From Calidifontibacter indicus (GTDB lineage Bacteria > Actinomycetota > Actinomycetes > Actinomycetales > Dermatophilaceae): a stretch of 64,000 nucleotides of DNA. Location: the NCBI RefSeq assembly GCF_003386865.1, contig NZ_QTUA01000001.1, positions 1,736,001 to 1,800,000 on the forward strand, written 5' to 3'. Below are positions 56,957 to 64,000 of this stretch, piece after piece. The notes below the pieces were generated by a model, which was given only the letters and a program-made list of their open reading frames with translations, ran no database searches and was not told the DNA's origin. A program made the position numbers and the translations under genes. The stretch's first letter is position 1, and each line of letters begins with the position of its first letter.

Positions 56957-58138
56957 GTGACCTCACCACGCACCGTCGCCCTGCTCGGCTCCACCGGCTC
57001 GATCGGCACCCAGGCGTGTCAGATCGTCCGCGACAACCCCGACCGGTTCACGATCGTCGCGCTCAGCGCCGGCGGATCCGACTTGGAACTGCTCGCCCGC
57101 CAGGCCGTCGAGTTCGAGGTGCCGTTGGTGGGGGCGGCACGCGGCGACCGTGACGATCTGGTCGGTTTGATCCTCGAAGTGATGCGGACGACGGGCAAGA
57201 AGCTCACGCCCGAGGTCGTGGTGGGGGAGCGCGCCGCGCAGATCGTGGCCGGCTGTGGCGCCGACGTGGTCGTCAACGGGATCACCGGTTCGATCGGGTT
57301 GCGCCCCACGATCGCGGCGCTGGAAGCCAAGTCGACGTTGGCGCTGGCGAACAAGGAGTCGCTCATCGTCGGTGGCCCCGTGGTGAAGGCGTTGGCTGCA
57401 CCCGGTCAGATCGTGCCGGTCGACAGCGAACACAGCGCGATCGCGCAGTCGCTGCTCGCCGGCAGGCGCTCCGAGGTGCGCAAGCTCGTGGTCACCGCCA
57501 GCGGCGGGCCGTTCCGCGGCATGGTGCGCGACGACCTGAAGAAGGTGACGCCCGCCGAAGCACTCAAGCACCCGAACTTCGCGATGGGCAAGGTGATCAC
57601 GACCAACTCGGCCACCCTCGTCAACAAGGGGCTCGAGGTGATCGAGGCGCATCTGTTGTTCGACGTGCCGATCGACGACATCGACGTCGTCGTTCACCCG
57701 CAGCAGTACATCCACTCGATGGTGGAGTTCGTCGACGGCGCCGTCGTCGCCCAGATCGGGCTGCCCACGATGATGGTGCCGATCGCGCTCGGCATGGGTT
57801 GGCCCGACCGGGTGCCCGACGTCGAGACGCCGATCGACTGGACCAAGGCGTCGACCTGGCAGTTCGCCCCGCTCGACGACGAGGCCTTCCCGGCCGTGCA
57901 GCTCGCCCGCACGGTCGGCCGGGCCGGCGCGACGTACCCCGCCGTCTACAACGCGGTCAACGAGGAGTGCGTCGAGGCCTTCCACGCCGGCCGCATCGCG
58001 TTCACCGACATCGTCGACACCGTCGCCGAGGTGGTCGACGAACACACCCCGGACGCGGGCGATCTCACCGTCGAGCAGGTGCTCGCCGCCGAGACCTGGG
58101 CGCGCGGTCGCGCGGACGAGTTGCTCGCCCAGCACTGA
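56957..58138 (+). CDS. dxr: 1-deoxy-D-xylulose 5-phosphate reductoisomerase
   Basis: Second enzyme of the MEP isoprenoid pathway, making MEP with NADPH. The 393 residues show VALLGSTGSIGTQACQIVRD, ALANKESLIVGGPVV, the metal-site VDSEHSAI, the flexible loop ASGGPFRGM and HPNFAMGKVITTNSATLVNK. GTG 56957 starts 4 bases after the EspG-like gene. rseP follows by 52 bases. Confidence 0.96.
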   Translation: MTSPRTVALLGSTGSIGTQACQIVRDNPDRFTIVALSAGGSDLELLARQAVEFEVPLVGAARGDRDDLVGLILEVMRTTGKKLTPEVVVGERAAQIVAGCGADVVVNGITGSIGLRPTIAALEAKSTLALANKESLIVGGPVVKALAAPGQIVPVDSEHSAIAQSLLAGRRSEVRKLVVTASGGPFRGMVRDDLKKVTPAEALKHPNFAMGKVITTNSATLVNKGLEVIEAHLLFDVPIDDIDVVVHPQQYIHSMVEFVDGAVVAQIGLPTMMVPIALGMGWPDRVPDVETPIDWTKASTWQFAPLDDEAFPAVQLARTVGRAGATYPAVYNAVNEECVEAFHAGRIAFTDIVDTVAEVVDEHTPDAGDLTVEQVLAAETWARGRADELLAQH

Positions 58139-58190
58139 TCCGACCGTTCGCCGCAGGGCACGCACAACCTCGCGTGAGACACTTCCGCGC

Positions 58191-59531
58191 GTGATGTTCC
58201 TGCTCGGCGTTCTGTTCATGGTGCTCGGTGTCGGGGCCTCGATCGCCCTGCACGAGATCGGCCACCTCACCCCGGCCAAGAAGTTCGGGGTGAAGGTCAC
58301 CCAGTACATGGTCGGCTTCGGGCCGACGCTCTGGTCGAAGCGCAAGGGCGAGACCGAGTACGGCGTGAAGGCGATCCCGCTCGGCGGTTACATCCGGATG
58401 ATCGGCATGTTCCCGCCGCGGCCCGAGGACGAAGTGCTGCCCGACGGCACCGTGCGGGTGCGGGCATCCTCGACCGGCCGGTTCAGCCAGATGGTCGACG
58501 AAGCGCGGAGCGCCGCGTACGAGGAGGTGTCGCCCGCCGACCGACACCGCGTCTTCTACGACCTGCCGACGTACAAGAAGGTCATCATCATGTTCGGCGG
58601 ACCGTTCATGAACCTCGTGATCGCCGGCGTGCTGCTCACCATCGTCGCCTGCGGCATCGGCCTGCCCGCGGTGAAGGCGGCCAAGATCTACACCGTGCAG
58701 CCCTGCCTCACGACGACGGCGACCACGTGTGCCGAGGCCGACCGATCGCCGGCGGCCAAGGCGGGTCTGAAGGACGGTGACCAGTTCGTCTCGGTCGGTG
58801 GCAAGCCGGTTACCACCGGTACCGAGGCGATCAACACCATCCGTGCCCACGGCAACCAGCCCGTCGAGGTGGTGGTCCTGCGCGGCGGCCAGCAGGTGTC
58901 GATCACCGTCACCCCCGTGTTGAAGACGATGGACAAGATCGACGCCGAGGGCAGCCCCGTCCTCAACTGGAAGGGGCAGCGCGAGCGCGCCGAGGTCGGT
59001 GTCATCGGCGCGTCGATCGGTGCCGCGAAGGTCGTCGACGAACGCCGTCCGCTGACCGATGCACCCGCCATCACCTGGGACACCTTCGTCAAGACCGGAT
59101 CTGTCTTCGTGAAGATCCCGCAGAAGATGGTCGGAGTCGTCTCCGCCGCGTTCGGCAGCGGTGAACGCGATGTCAACGGGCCGGTCTCCGTCGTGGGCGT
59201 CGGCCGCATCGCCGGCGAGGTGGCCGACATCCAGCAGATCACGCTGATGGACAAGTTCGCGATGCTGCTGATGATGCTCGCCGCGCTGAACATGGCGCTG
59301 TTCGTGTTCAACCTGGTGCCGTTGCTGCCATTGGACGGCGGCCACATCGCCACGGCGCTGTGGGAGGCGGTCAAGCGTCCGATCCAGCGCGCCCGCGGTG
59401 TCACCGGCCGCATCTACGCCGACGCGGCCAAGGGCATGCCGATCGCGTACGGCGTCTCGCTGGTGCTCATCGTGATGTTCGTGCTGCTGGCCTACGCCGA
59501 CATCGTCAACCCGGTGAAGCTGGGCAACTGA
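58191..59531 (+). CDS. rseP: RseP/site-2-protease-family M50 zinc metalloprotease
   Basis: Intramembrane protease of 446 residues that cleaves membrane anchors such as anti-sigma factors. Zinc motif HEIGH lies in SIALHEIGHLTPAKKFGV and the third ligand in NLVPLLPLDGGHI. A PDZ domain sits between (AAKAGLKDGDQFVSVGGKPV). It starts at GTG 58191 or ATG 58194. The dxr-rseP-ispG order is conserved in actinobacteria (mycobacterial Rip1 context). Confidence 0.93.
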   Translation: MMFLLGVLFMVLGVGASIALHEIGHLTPAKKFGVKVTQYMVGFGPTLWSKRKGETEYGVKAIPLGGYIRMIGMFPPRPEDEVLPDGTVRVRASSTGRFSQMVDEARSAAYEEVSPADRHRVFYDLPTYKKVIIMFGGPFMNLVIAGVLLTIVACGIGLPAVKAAKIYTVQPCLTTTATTCAEADRSPAAKAGLKDGDQFVSVGGKPVTTGTEAINTIRAHGNQPVEVVVLRGGQQVSITVTPVLKTMDKIDAEGSPVLNWKGQRERAEVGVIGASIGAAKVVDERRPLTDAPAITWDTFVKTGSVFVKIPQKMVGVVSAAFGSGERDVNGPVSVVGVGRIAGEVADIQQITLMDKFAMLLMMLAALNMALFVFNLVPLLPLDGGHIATALWEAVKRPIQRARGVTGRIYADAAKGMPIAYGVSLVLIVMFVLLAYADIVNPVKLGN

Positions 59532-59992
59532 TGGTGGCTGCCGGAAAACGGGTGGTCGTGACGGGATGGCTTCGCGATCCCGGACTCGTCGCGTCGACCC
59601 CGCCTGAGGTGGAGACTGGTGCGCCGGAGCTGACCATCAGCCGTTCTGATTCGCCCCTCGAAACCCTTCGGAGTCTGCCCGTTCGACTGACCGGACGGTT
59701 GGTCGACGGCCGGCTGTCGGTCGAGTCGGCAGTCCACGATGAGCGACCGGACGCGTGGGATGCCCAGCAGGGCGGGGAAGGCGTAGACCTCGAGGTCGCC
59801 AACGCCGTCGCGCTCGAGGCACCGGCGGCGGACCAGTTGGTGAGCATCGGTGTCTCGCCGGCGGACGACGGGCATGTCGTCGTCGTACAACTCTCACACC
59901 CCGTGCCCGCCGTCGAGGAATGGGCGGCCGCCCAGGGACCGACGAAGGTGCGTGTCTTCGTCTTCGTGCGCGATCTGCTTGACGAGCACTGA
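59531..59992 (+). CDS. Hypothetical protein between rseP and ispG (153 aa)
   Basis: A 153-residue frame whose ATG overlaps the rseP stop (TGATG). The sequence is acidic and beta-rich (RVVVTGWLRDPGLVASTPPE, GRLVDGRLSVESAVHDERPD, KVRVFVFVRDLLDEH) with no membrane helix or recognised motif. Tight coupling to rseP supports that it is translated. Function unknown. Confidence 0.6.
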   Translation: MVAAGKRVVVTGWLRDPGLVASTPPEVETGAPELTISRSDSPLETLRSLPVRLTGRLVDGRLSVESAVHDERPDAWDAQQGGEGVDLEVANAVALEAPAADQLVSIGVSPADDGHVVVVQLSHPVPAVEEWAAAQGPTKVRVFVFVRDLLDEH

Positions 59993-60045
59993 CTGTACGA
60001 GCGCACCGGGTGGCACGCGGATTCGGTTCGTGACCAGCGCGGGTT

Positions 60046-60051
60046 GATAAT
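60046..60051 (+). promoter_or_regulatory. -10 box of ispG, leaderless
   Basis: GATAAT ends 7 bases before the ATG at 60059, with TTCGGT about 18 bases further upstream as a poor -35. A transcript starting here would have essentially no leader. Confidence 0.5.
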
Positions 60052-60058
60052 GGGCGAC

Positions 60059-61228
60059 ATGACCTCTATCCCGATCTCGCTCGGCATGCCTTCCGCCCCG
60101 GCCCCGGTGCTCGCACCGCGGCGCAAGACCCGGCAGATCAAGGTCGGGTCGGTCGGTGTGGGTTCCGATTCGCCGATCTCGGTGCAGTCGATGACCACGA
60201 CGCCCACCACCGACATCAACGCGACCCTGCAGCAGATCGCCGAACTCACGGCCACCGGATGCGACATCGTCCGTGTTGCTTGCCCGAGCCAGGACGACGC
60301 CGACGCGCTGCCGGCGATCGCGAAGAAGTCGCAGATCCCGGTGATCGCCGACATCCACTTCCAGCCGAAGTACGTCTTCGCCGCGATCGACGCCGGCTGC
60401 GCGGCGGTGCGCGTCAACCCGGGAAACATCCGGCAGTTCGACGACAAGGTGAAGGAGATCGCCGACGCCGCGAAGGCGGCCGGGGTCTCGATCCGCATCG
60501 GCGTCAACGCCGGCTCGCTCGACAAGCGGCTGCTGGAGAAGTACGGCAAGCCCACCCCGGAAGCGCTCGTCGAGTCGGCCGTCTGGGAGGCGTCGCTGTT
60601 CGAGGAGCACGACTTCCACGACTTCAAGATCTCGGTGAAGCACAACGACCCGGTCGTGATGGTGAAGGCCTACGAGCTGCTCGCCGAGCGCGGCGACTGG
60701 CCGCTGCACCTCGGCGTCACCGAGGCCGGCCCGGCGTTCCAGGGCACCATCAAGAGCTCGGTCGCGTTCGGCTCGCTGCTGAGCAAGGGCATCGGCGACA
60801 CCATCCGCGTCTCCCTGTCGGCGCCGCCGGTCGAGGAAGTGAAGGTCGGCAACCAGATCCTGCAGAGCCTCAACCTGAAGCCGCGCAAGCTCGAGATCGT
60901 GTCCTGCCCCTCGTGCGGTCGCGCGCAGGTCGACGTCTACACCCTCGCCGACCAGGTGACCGCCGGGCTTGAAGGCCTCACTGTGCCGCTGCGCGTCGCG
61001 GTCATGGGCTGCGTCGTCAACGGACCGGGCGAGGCCCGGGAGGCCGACCTCGGCGTCGCGTCGGGCAACGGCAAGGGCCAGATCTTCGTGAAGGGTGAGG
61101 TCATCAAGACCGTGCCGGAGAGCCAGATCGTCGAGACGCTCATCGAGGAGGCCATGCGCATCGCCGAGGAGATGGGCGAGCCGATCGACGAGGAGGGCGC
61201 CGGTTCGCCGACCGTCACCGTCGGCTGA
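60059..61228 (+). CDS. ispG: (E)-4-hydroxy-3-methylbut-2-enyl-diphosphate synthase
   Basis: Iron-sulfur enzyme converting MEcPP to HMBPP in the MEP pathway, with flavodoxin or ferredoxin as donor. The 389 residues show [42 protein letters not shown] and the cluster ligands in [11 protein letters not shown] and [14 protein letters not shown] 60059 is chosen over TTG 60044 and ATG 60050 because the GATAAT box overlaps those. Confidence 0.96.
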   Translation: MTSIPISLGMPSAPAPVLAPRRKTRQIKVGSVGVGSDSPISVQSMTTTPTTDINATLQQIAELTATGCDIVRVACPSQDDADALPAIAKKSQIPVIADIHFQPKYVFAAIDAGCAAVRVNPGNIRQFDDKVKEIADAAKAAGVSIRIGVNAGSLDKRLLEKYGKPTPEALVESAVWEASLFEEHDFHDFKISVKHNDPVVMVKAYELLAERGDWPLHLGVTEAGPAFQGTIKSSVAFGSLLSKGIGDTIRVSLSAPPVEEVKVGNQILQSLNLKPRKLEIVSCPSCGRAQVDVYTLADQVTAGLEGLTVPLRVAVMGCVVNGPGEAREADLGVASGNGKGQIFVKGEVIKTVPESQIVETLIEEAMRIAEEMGEPIDEEGAGSPTVTVG

Positions 61229-61250
61229 CCGTCTCCACCCGCCCGCTCAC

Positions 61251-61324
61251 CCGCACACGCTGCGGTTCCCGGCAGACGCTGCTGTCGCAACAGCAGCACC
61301 TGCGGAGAACCGCAGCGTTTGCGG
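61251..61324. repeat. Long hairpin C (74 bases)
   Basis: Two 35-base arms (61251-61285, 61290-61324) pair at 30 of 35 positions around the loop CGCA, with a perfect inner 8-bp stem. It sits exactly between ispG and the stop of the converging DUF402 gene, 22 bases after the former and adjacent to the latter. It is similar in size and design to palindromes A and B but unrelated in sequence; only one copy is in the window. It probably terminates both genes. Confidence 0.85.
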
Positions 61325-61882
61325 TTATGGCCGGATGCGGGTGAGCCAGGAGTCGCCGGTGCCGTCGAAGGGCGGACGGCGCTCACGCACCGCTGCGAGC
61401 ACATCGCGGGCTGCCGCCTCGGTCGCCTCGACCAGGTCGGCGGGGTAGCCGAATTCGACTGTGTGATCGGCGAACTCGTCCTCGTCGTCGATGAACAACT
61501 CGCCGCTGAACCGCTCGACGACGTCGAGGTCGACATCGACCATCCGCGCGTGGAATCCCTCGGCGTCGTGCGACCACTGCACGGGAGTGGTGATGTCGAC
61601 GTAAATGTGCGCCTTGAGCAGTCTCCCGGGGTCGGGTGCGTTGAAGCACGCCGCCCAACGAGCGCCCGGCGGCAGCAGACGGACCGTGTTGGTGCGCGCC
61701 ACGACAGACATCCCCGGTCGGGCGAACGGAGTGCCCGCTTCCATGCCCAGCCACACGCCGAAGTCGTCGACCCCGAGCAGCGAGTAGTGCTCCTGCCAGT
61801 GCTCGCTGCCGTCGTACTTGCGGAAGTCGAGGTGCACCGGGGTGCCGATCGGCGTCTGTGCGTCGGGCTGAGCGGAGTCCAT
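61325..61882 (-). CDS. DUF402 domain protein
   Basis: Protein of 185 residues with the DUF402 beta-barrel (GTPVHLDFRKYDGSEHWQEH, GARWAACFNAPDPGRLLKAH, YVDITTPVQW, MVDVDLDVVERFSG). The family includes nucleoside tri-/diphosphate phosphatases and RNA-linked proteins; activity here is inferred only. ATG 61882 is preferred because a TAGGCT box (minus strand 61895-61890) ends 7 bases before it, suggesting leaderless transcription. Divergent from the GNAT gene. Confidence 0.82.
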   Translation of the reverse strand: MDSAQPDAQTPIGTPVHLDFRKYDGSEHWQEHYSLLGVDDFGVWLGMEAGTPFARPGMSVVARTNTVRLLPPGARWAACFNAPDPGRLLKAHIYVDITTPVQWSHDAEGFHARMVDVDLDVVERFSGELFIDDEDEFADHTVEFGYPADLVEATEAAARDVLAAVRERRPPFDGTGDSWLTRIRP

Positions 61883-61963
61883 GACGGCCAGCCTACGAGG
61901 CAATCGATTGGTCACTCAGGCCAAATGCCCGCCTCGCGCCCTGCGCAATGGCAGGCTGAGGGG

Positions 61964-62806
61964 GTGCTTCGTACGTTTCGGCCGCCGGCCACGCTCAGGG
62001 CTGAGGACCTCGACGCCGCGCGGCGGCTGGTGGCGAGTGACCCGATAGCGAACGTCTTCGTCGGGGCGCGCATGGCGGCGGCCGGTTCGTATGCCACCCA
62101 GAACATCATCGCGATGACCGAGGGCCCGACCCTGCGGTCGATGTGCTGGACGTCGGCGAACGTCGTGCCGATCGGGGTGCACGAGAGCGAACTCGACGGA
62201 TACGCCGCCCGGCTGCGTCGGCACCGTCGACGCAGCAGTTCGGTCTTCGGGCTCGCCACCCAGGTGCTGCCGCTCTGGGAGCGGCTCGAGAAGCATTGGG
62301 GCAGACCACGATCGGTGCGTCACGCCCAGCCGTTGATGGCGGCGACCGTCGACGACCTCAACGACGCGGTCGGGGCCGACCCGCGGGTGCGGCCCGCGGT
62401 GCTCGACGAACTCGACCTCGTCGTGCCCGCCGCTGCCCACATGTTCACCGGCGAGATCGGTTACCCGCCCTATTACGGCTCCGACCGGGAGTACCGCCGG
62501 ATGGTGGCGGCGCTCATCCGGCAGGGCCACACCTACGTCATCGTCGAGGGCGGCCGCGTCATCTTCAAGGCCGACATCGGCTCTCTCGCGTTCGGGGTGG
62601 GTCAGATCCAGGGTGTGTGGGTCGAGCCGGCGTTGCGCGGGCACGGCATCGCCGCACCCGCGATGAAGGCTGTCGCGCAGCAGGTGCTCGCCGACCATGC
62701 GGGCACGGTGTCGCTCTACGTCAACGACTTCAACACCGCCGCGATCCGCACCTACGACCGCGTCGGGTTCAAGCAGCACGACACGTTCGCCACCGTCATC
62801 CTCTGA
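61964..62806 (+). CDS. DUF4081 / GNAT-family N-acetyltransferase
   Basis: Two-domain protein of 280 residues: an N-terminal DUF4081 region (LDAARRLVASDPIANVFVGA) and a C-terminal GNAT fold. Its acetyl-CoA site is QIQGVWVEPALRGHGIAAPA and the closing strand is SLYVNDFNTAAIRTYDRVGF. The substrate is unknown. GTG 61964 has only a G-rich stretch directly before it and a CAGGCT box ending 6 bases upstream, so it may also be leaderless. Position beside ispG is common in actinobacteria. Confidence 0.87.
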   Translation: MLRTFRPPATLRAEDLDAARRLVASDPIANVFVGARMAAAGSYATQNIIAMTEGPTLRSMCWTSANVVPIGVHESELDGYAARLRRHRRRSSSVFGLATQVLPLWERLEKHWGRPRSVRHAQPLMAATVDDLNDAVGADPRVRPAVLDELDLVVPAAAHMFTGEIGYPPYYGSDREYRRMVAALIRQGHTYVIVEGGRVIFKADIGSLAFGVGQIQGVWVEPALRGHGIAAPAMKAVAQQVLADHAGTVSLYVNDFNTAAIRTYDRVGFKQHDTFATVIL

Positions 62807-62825
62807 CGACCGGCCGGCACACGGC

Positions 62826-63767
62826 TCAGCCGAGCTGGATGCTCGGCCCCTCGCCCGGCTCCCCACGGACGGCGACCGCCGGCGGACGGTCACCGCGGAT
62901 CGACGCGACCATGTCGACCACCCGGCGGGTGGCCCGCACGTCGTGAGCGCGGAACACCGTGGCACCCGACCACGCGGCGACCGCGGTCGCCGCGAGGGTG
63001 CCCTCCAGTCGGTCGTCGGCCTGGAGGTCGAGCGTCTCGCCGACGAAGTCCTTGCGCGAAAGCGCCTGCAACACAGGGAATCCCAGCGCCACAACCTGAC
63101 CGGTCGCACGAAGCACGGCCAGTGAATGAAGGGTCGTCTTGCCGAAGTCGAGGGTGGGGTCGACGAGCACCCGATCGGCCGGCACACCGGCCTTGAGCGC
63201 CCGGCGGGCGCCGTCCGCCAGGGTACGCAGCACCGACGCCACTGCGGCGTCGTCCTCGGCGGCCCGCCCGGCGCCCGCGGCCGCGTAACGGATGCCGACC
63301 GGGTCGGTGCGCGGCCGCAGCCCGCCGGTGTGCGAGACGACATATCCGGCGCCGAGTTCGGCTGCGACGGAAGCGAGTTCGTGGTCGTGTCCGGCCCAGG
63401 TGTCGTTCACGAGGTCGACATTGCCGGCCGCGGCCCGGGCCACCGATGACCGCCACGTATCCAGCGACAGCACCAGCTCCGGGTGGCGTTCGCGCACGGC
63501 TCGCAGGAACGGCACGACCCGCTTGATCTCGGCGGCGTCGTCGACCCAGTCGCCCTCCTGGCCGGCGCGCACCCCACCCACATCGACGATGTCGGCGCCG
63601 GCTTCGACCGCAGAATCGACCGCCTGCAGCGCCGACTCGAAGGACGAGTGGCGGTTGCCGGCCCAGAACGAGTCGGTCGTGCGGTTGACGATCGCCATCA
63701 CCGCCGGGCGGGACGCGTCGAAGGTGTGGCCGCGCAGGCGCAAGGGGGCGGGGGAGTGGGAAGTCAT
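62826..63767 (-). CDS. FolP2-type dihydropteroate synthase paralog
   Basis: TIM-barrel protein of 313 residues of the DHPS family. The N-terminal motif reads VMAIVNRTTDSFW rather than the canonical LNVTPDSFSDGG, and VDVGGVRAGQEG, SLDTWRSSVARAA and SHTGGLRPRTDPVG match the actinobacterial FolP2 group. The mycobacterial FolP2 paralog is reported to lack DHPS activity, so a folate role should not be assumed. No other folate genes are adjacent. Confidence 0.85.
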   Translation of the reverse strand: MTSHSPAPLRLRGHTFDASRPAVMAIVNRTTDSFWAGNRHSSFESALQAVDSAVEAGADIVDVGGVRAGQEGDWVDDAAEIKRVVPFLRAVRERHPELVLSLDTWRSSVARAAAGNVDLVNDTWAGHDHELASVAAELGAGYVVSHTGGLRPRTDPVGIRYAAAGAGRAAEDDAAVASVLRTLADGARRALKAGVPADRVLVDPTLDFGKTTLHSLAVLRATGQVVALGFPVLQALSRKDFVGETLDLQADDRLEGTLAATAVAAWSGATVFRAHDVRATRRVVDMVASIRGDRPPAVAVRGEPGEGPSIQLG

Positions 63768-63793
63768 CGCCGGATCAACCTACCCGGACACAG

Positions 63794-63826
63794 CGAACGC
63801 CCACCCGAAGACCGGGTGGGCGTTCG
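63794..63826. terminator. Terminator upstream of folP2-like gene
   Basis: A perfect 14-bp stem (63794-63807 with 63813-63826) and a 5-base loop lie 12 bases beyond the stop of the minus-strand ankyrin gene, whose transcript it would end before the folP2-like gene. Confidence 0.8.
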
Positions 63827-63837
63827 TCGGCACGACT

Positions 63838-64000
63838 TCAGCCGTCCAGCAAGGCCTGTCGACCGAACATCTCGGCCGCCTGGCGGGCGGTCGGGGTGCC
63901 GGCGTCGAGGTCGCTGCCGGCCTCGACGAGCAGACGCACGATCTCGCGTTCGCCCTTGAACAACGCGCCGGCCACGACCGACTGGTCGCGTCCGTTGCGC
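63838..64000 (-). CDS. Ankyrin-repeat protein (C-terminal part)
   Basis: The gene enters from the right edge and ends at TGA 63840-63838. The visible 53 residues include an ankyrin-like helix pair (GEREIVRLLVEAGSDLDAGT, PTARQAAEMFGRQALLDG), so it is the last repeats of an ankyrin-repeat protein, probably a protein-interaction module. Nothing more can be said without the rest. Confidence 0.7.
   Translation of the reverse strand, partial: RNGRDQSVVAGALFKGEREIVRLLVEAGSDLDAGTPTARQAAEMFGRQALLDG

Overview
This is a high-GC actinobacterial chromosome segment. Gene content and order (rpsP-khpA-rimM-trmD-rplS-lepB-rnhB, yraN-comM-dprA-xerC, rpsB-tsf, pyrH-frr-cdsA-rlmN, dxr-rseP-ispG) are those of the order Micrococcales. 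A Dermacoccaceae-like host is my inference from protein sequence, not a proven assignment. GTG starts, 4-base ATGA/GTGA stop-start overlaps and apparently leaderless promoters (a TAnnnT-like box 6-7 bases before the start codon) are frequent.

Layout. 1-8.7 kb: ribosome and tRNA maturation genes (rpsP, khpA, rimM, trmD, rplS), three tandem signal peptidase genes, rnhB and a DUF2469 gene, interrupted by an AbiEi/DUF559-type gene bracketed by two 72-base palindromic repeats. 8.8-15.5 kb: a lower-GC DUF2079 membrane protein, then yraN-comM-dprA (DNA uptake and processing), a MerR regulator with a small membrane protein and its operator, and xerC. 15.5-17.2 kb: a lower-GC island with a 57-residue glycine-rich peptide, a two-helix membrane protein, a possibly degenerate frame and an M23 peptidase. 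17.2-27 kb: a DapC-like aminotransferase, rpsB-tsf, a class V aminotransferase, a secreted LGFP-repeat transglycosylase, pyrH-frr-cdsA-rlmN and a DinB-like protein.

27-34.9 kb: a LOG-like protein and a RecF/OLD-type ATPase, divergent across a 13-base tandem repeat, then a thiamine locus. thiC, an MFS transporter, thiM and thiE form one operon behind a TPP riboswitch, with thiD divergent. 35-38.5 kb: propionyl-CoA synthetase followed by decayed genes (S10 peptidase, GNAT fragment, frameshifted VOC protein). 38.5-44.3 kb: an ATP-grasp/saccharopine-dehydrogenase-like pair, sdaA, a YhgE-like membrane protein and a macro-domain protein.

44.4-54.5 kb: polyamine/GABA catabolism and uptake (aminobutyraldehyde dehydrogenase, a complete potDABC-type ABC transporter, a second saccharopine-dehydrogenase-like enzyme, succinic semialdehyde dehydrogenase). 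Together these could import putrescine/spermidine and carry aminobutyraldehyde through GABA to succinate; amine oxidase/transaminase genes are not in the window. A GOLPH3-like/PH-like gene cluster between two copies of a second 70-base palindrome interrupts the run.

54.6-64 kb: a three-gene ESX (type VII)-like cassette transcriptionally joined to dxr-rseP-ispG, then DUF402, DUF4081/GNAT, a FolP2-type DHPS paralog and the end of an ankyrin-repeat gene. The least conventional signals are the palindrome-bracketed cassettes, the ESX-like cassette inside the isoprenoid operon, and the small peptide/membrane-protein pair after xerC.
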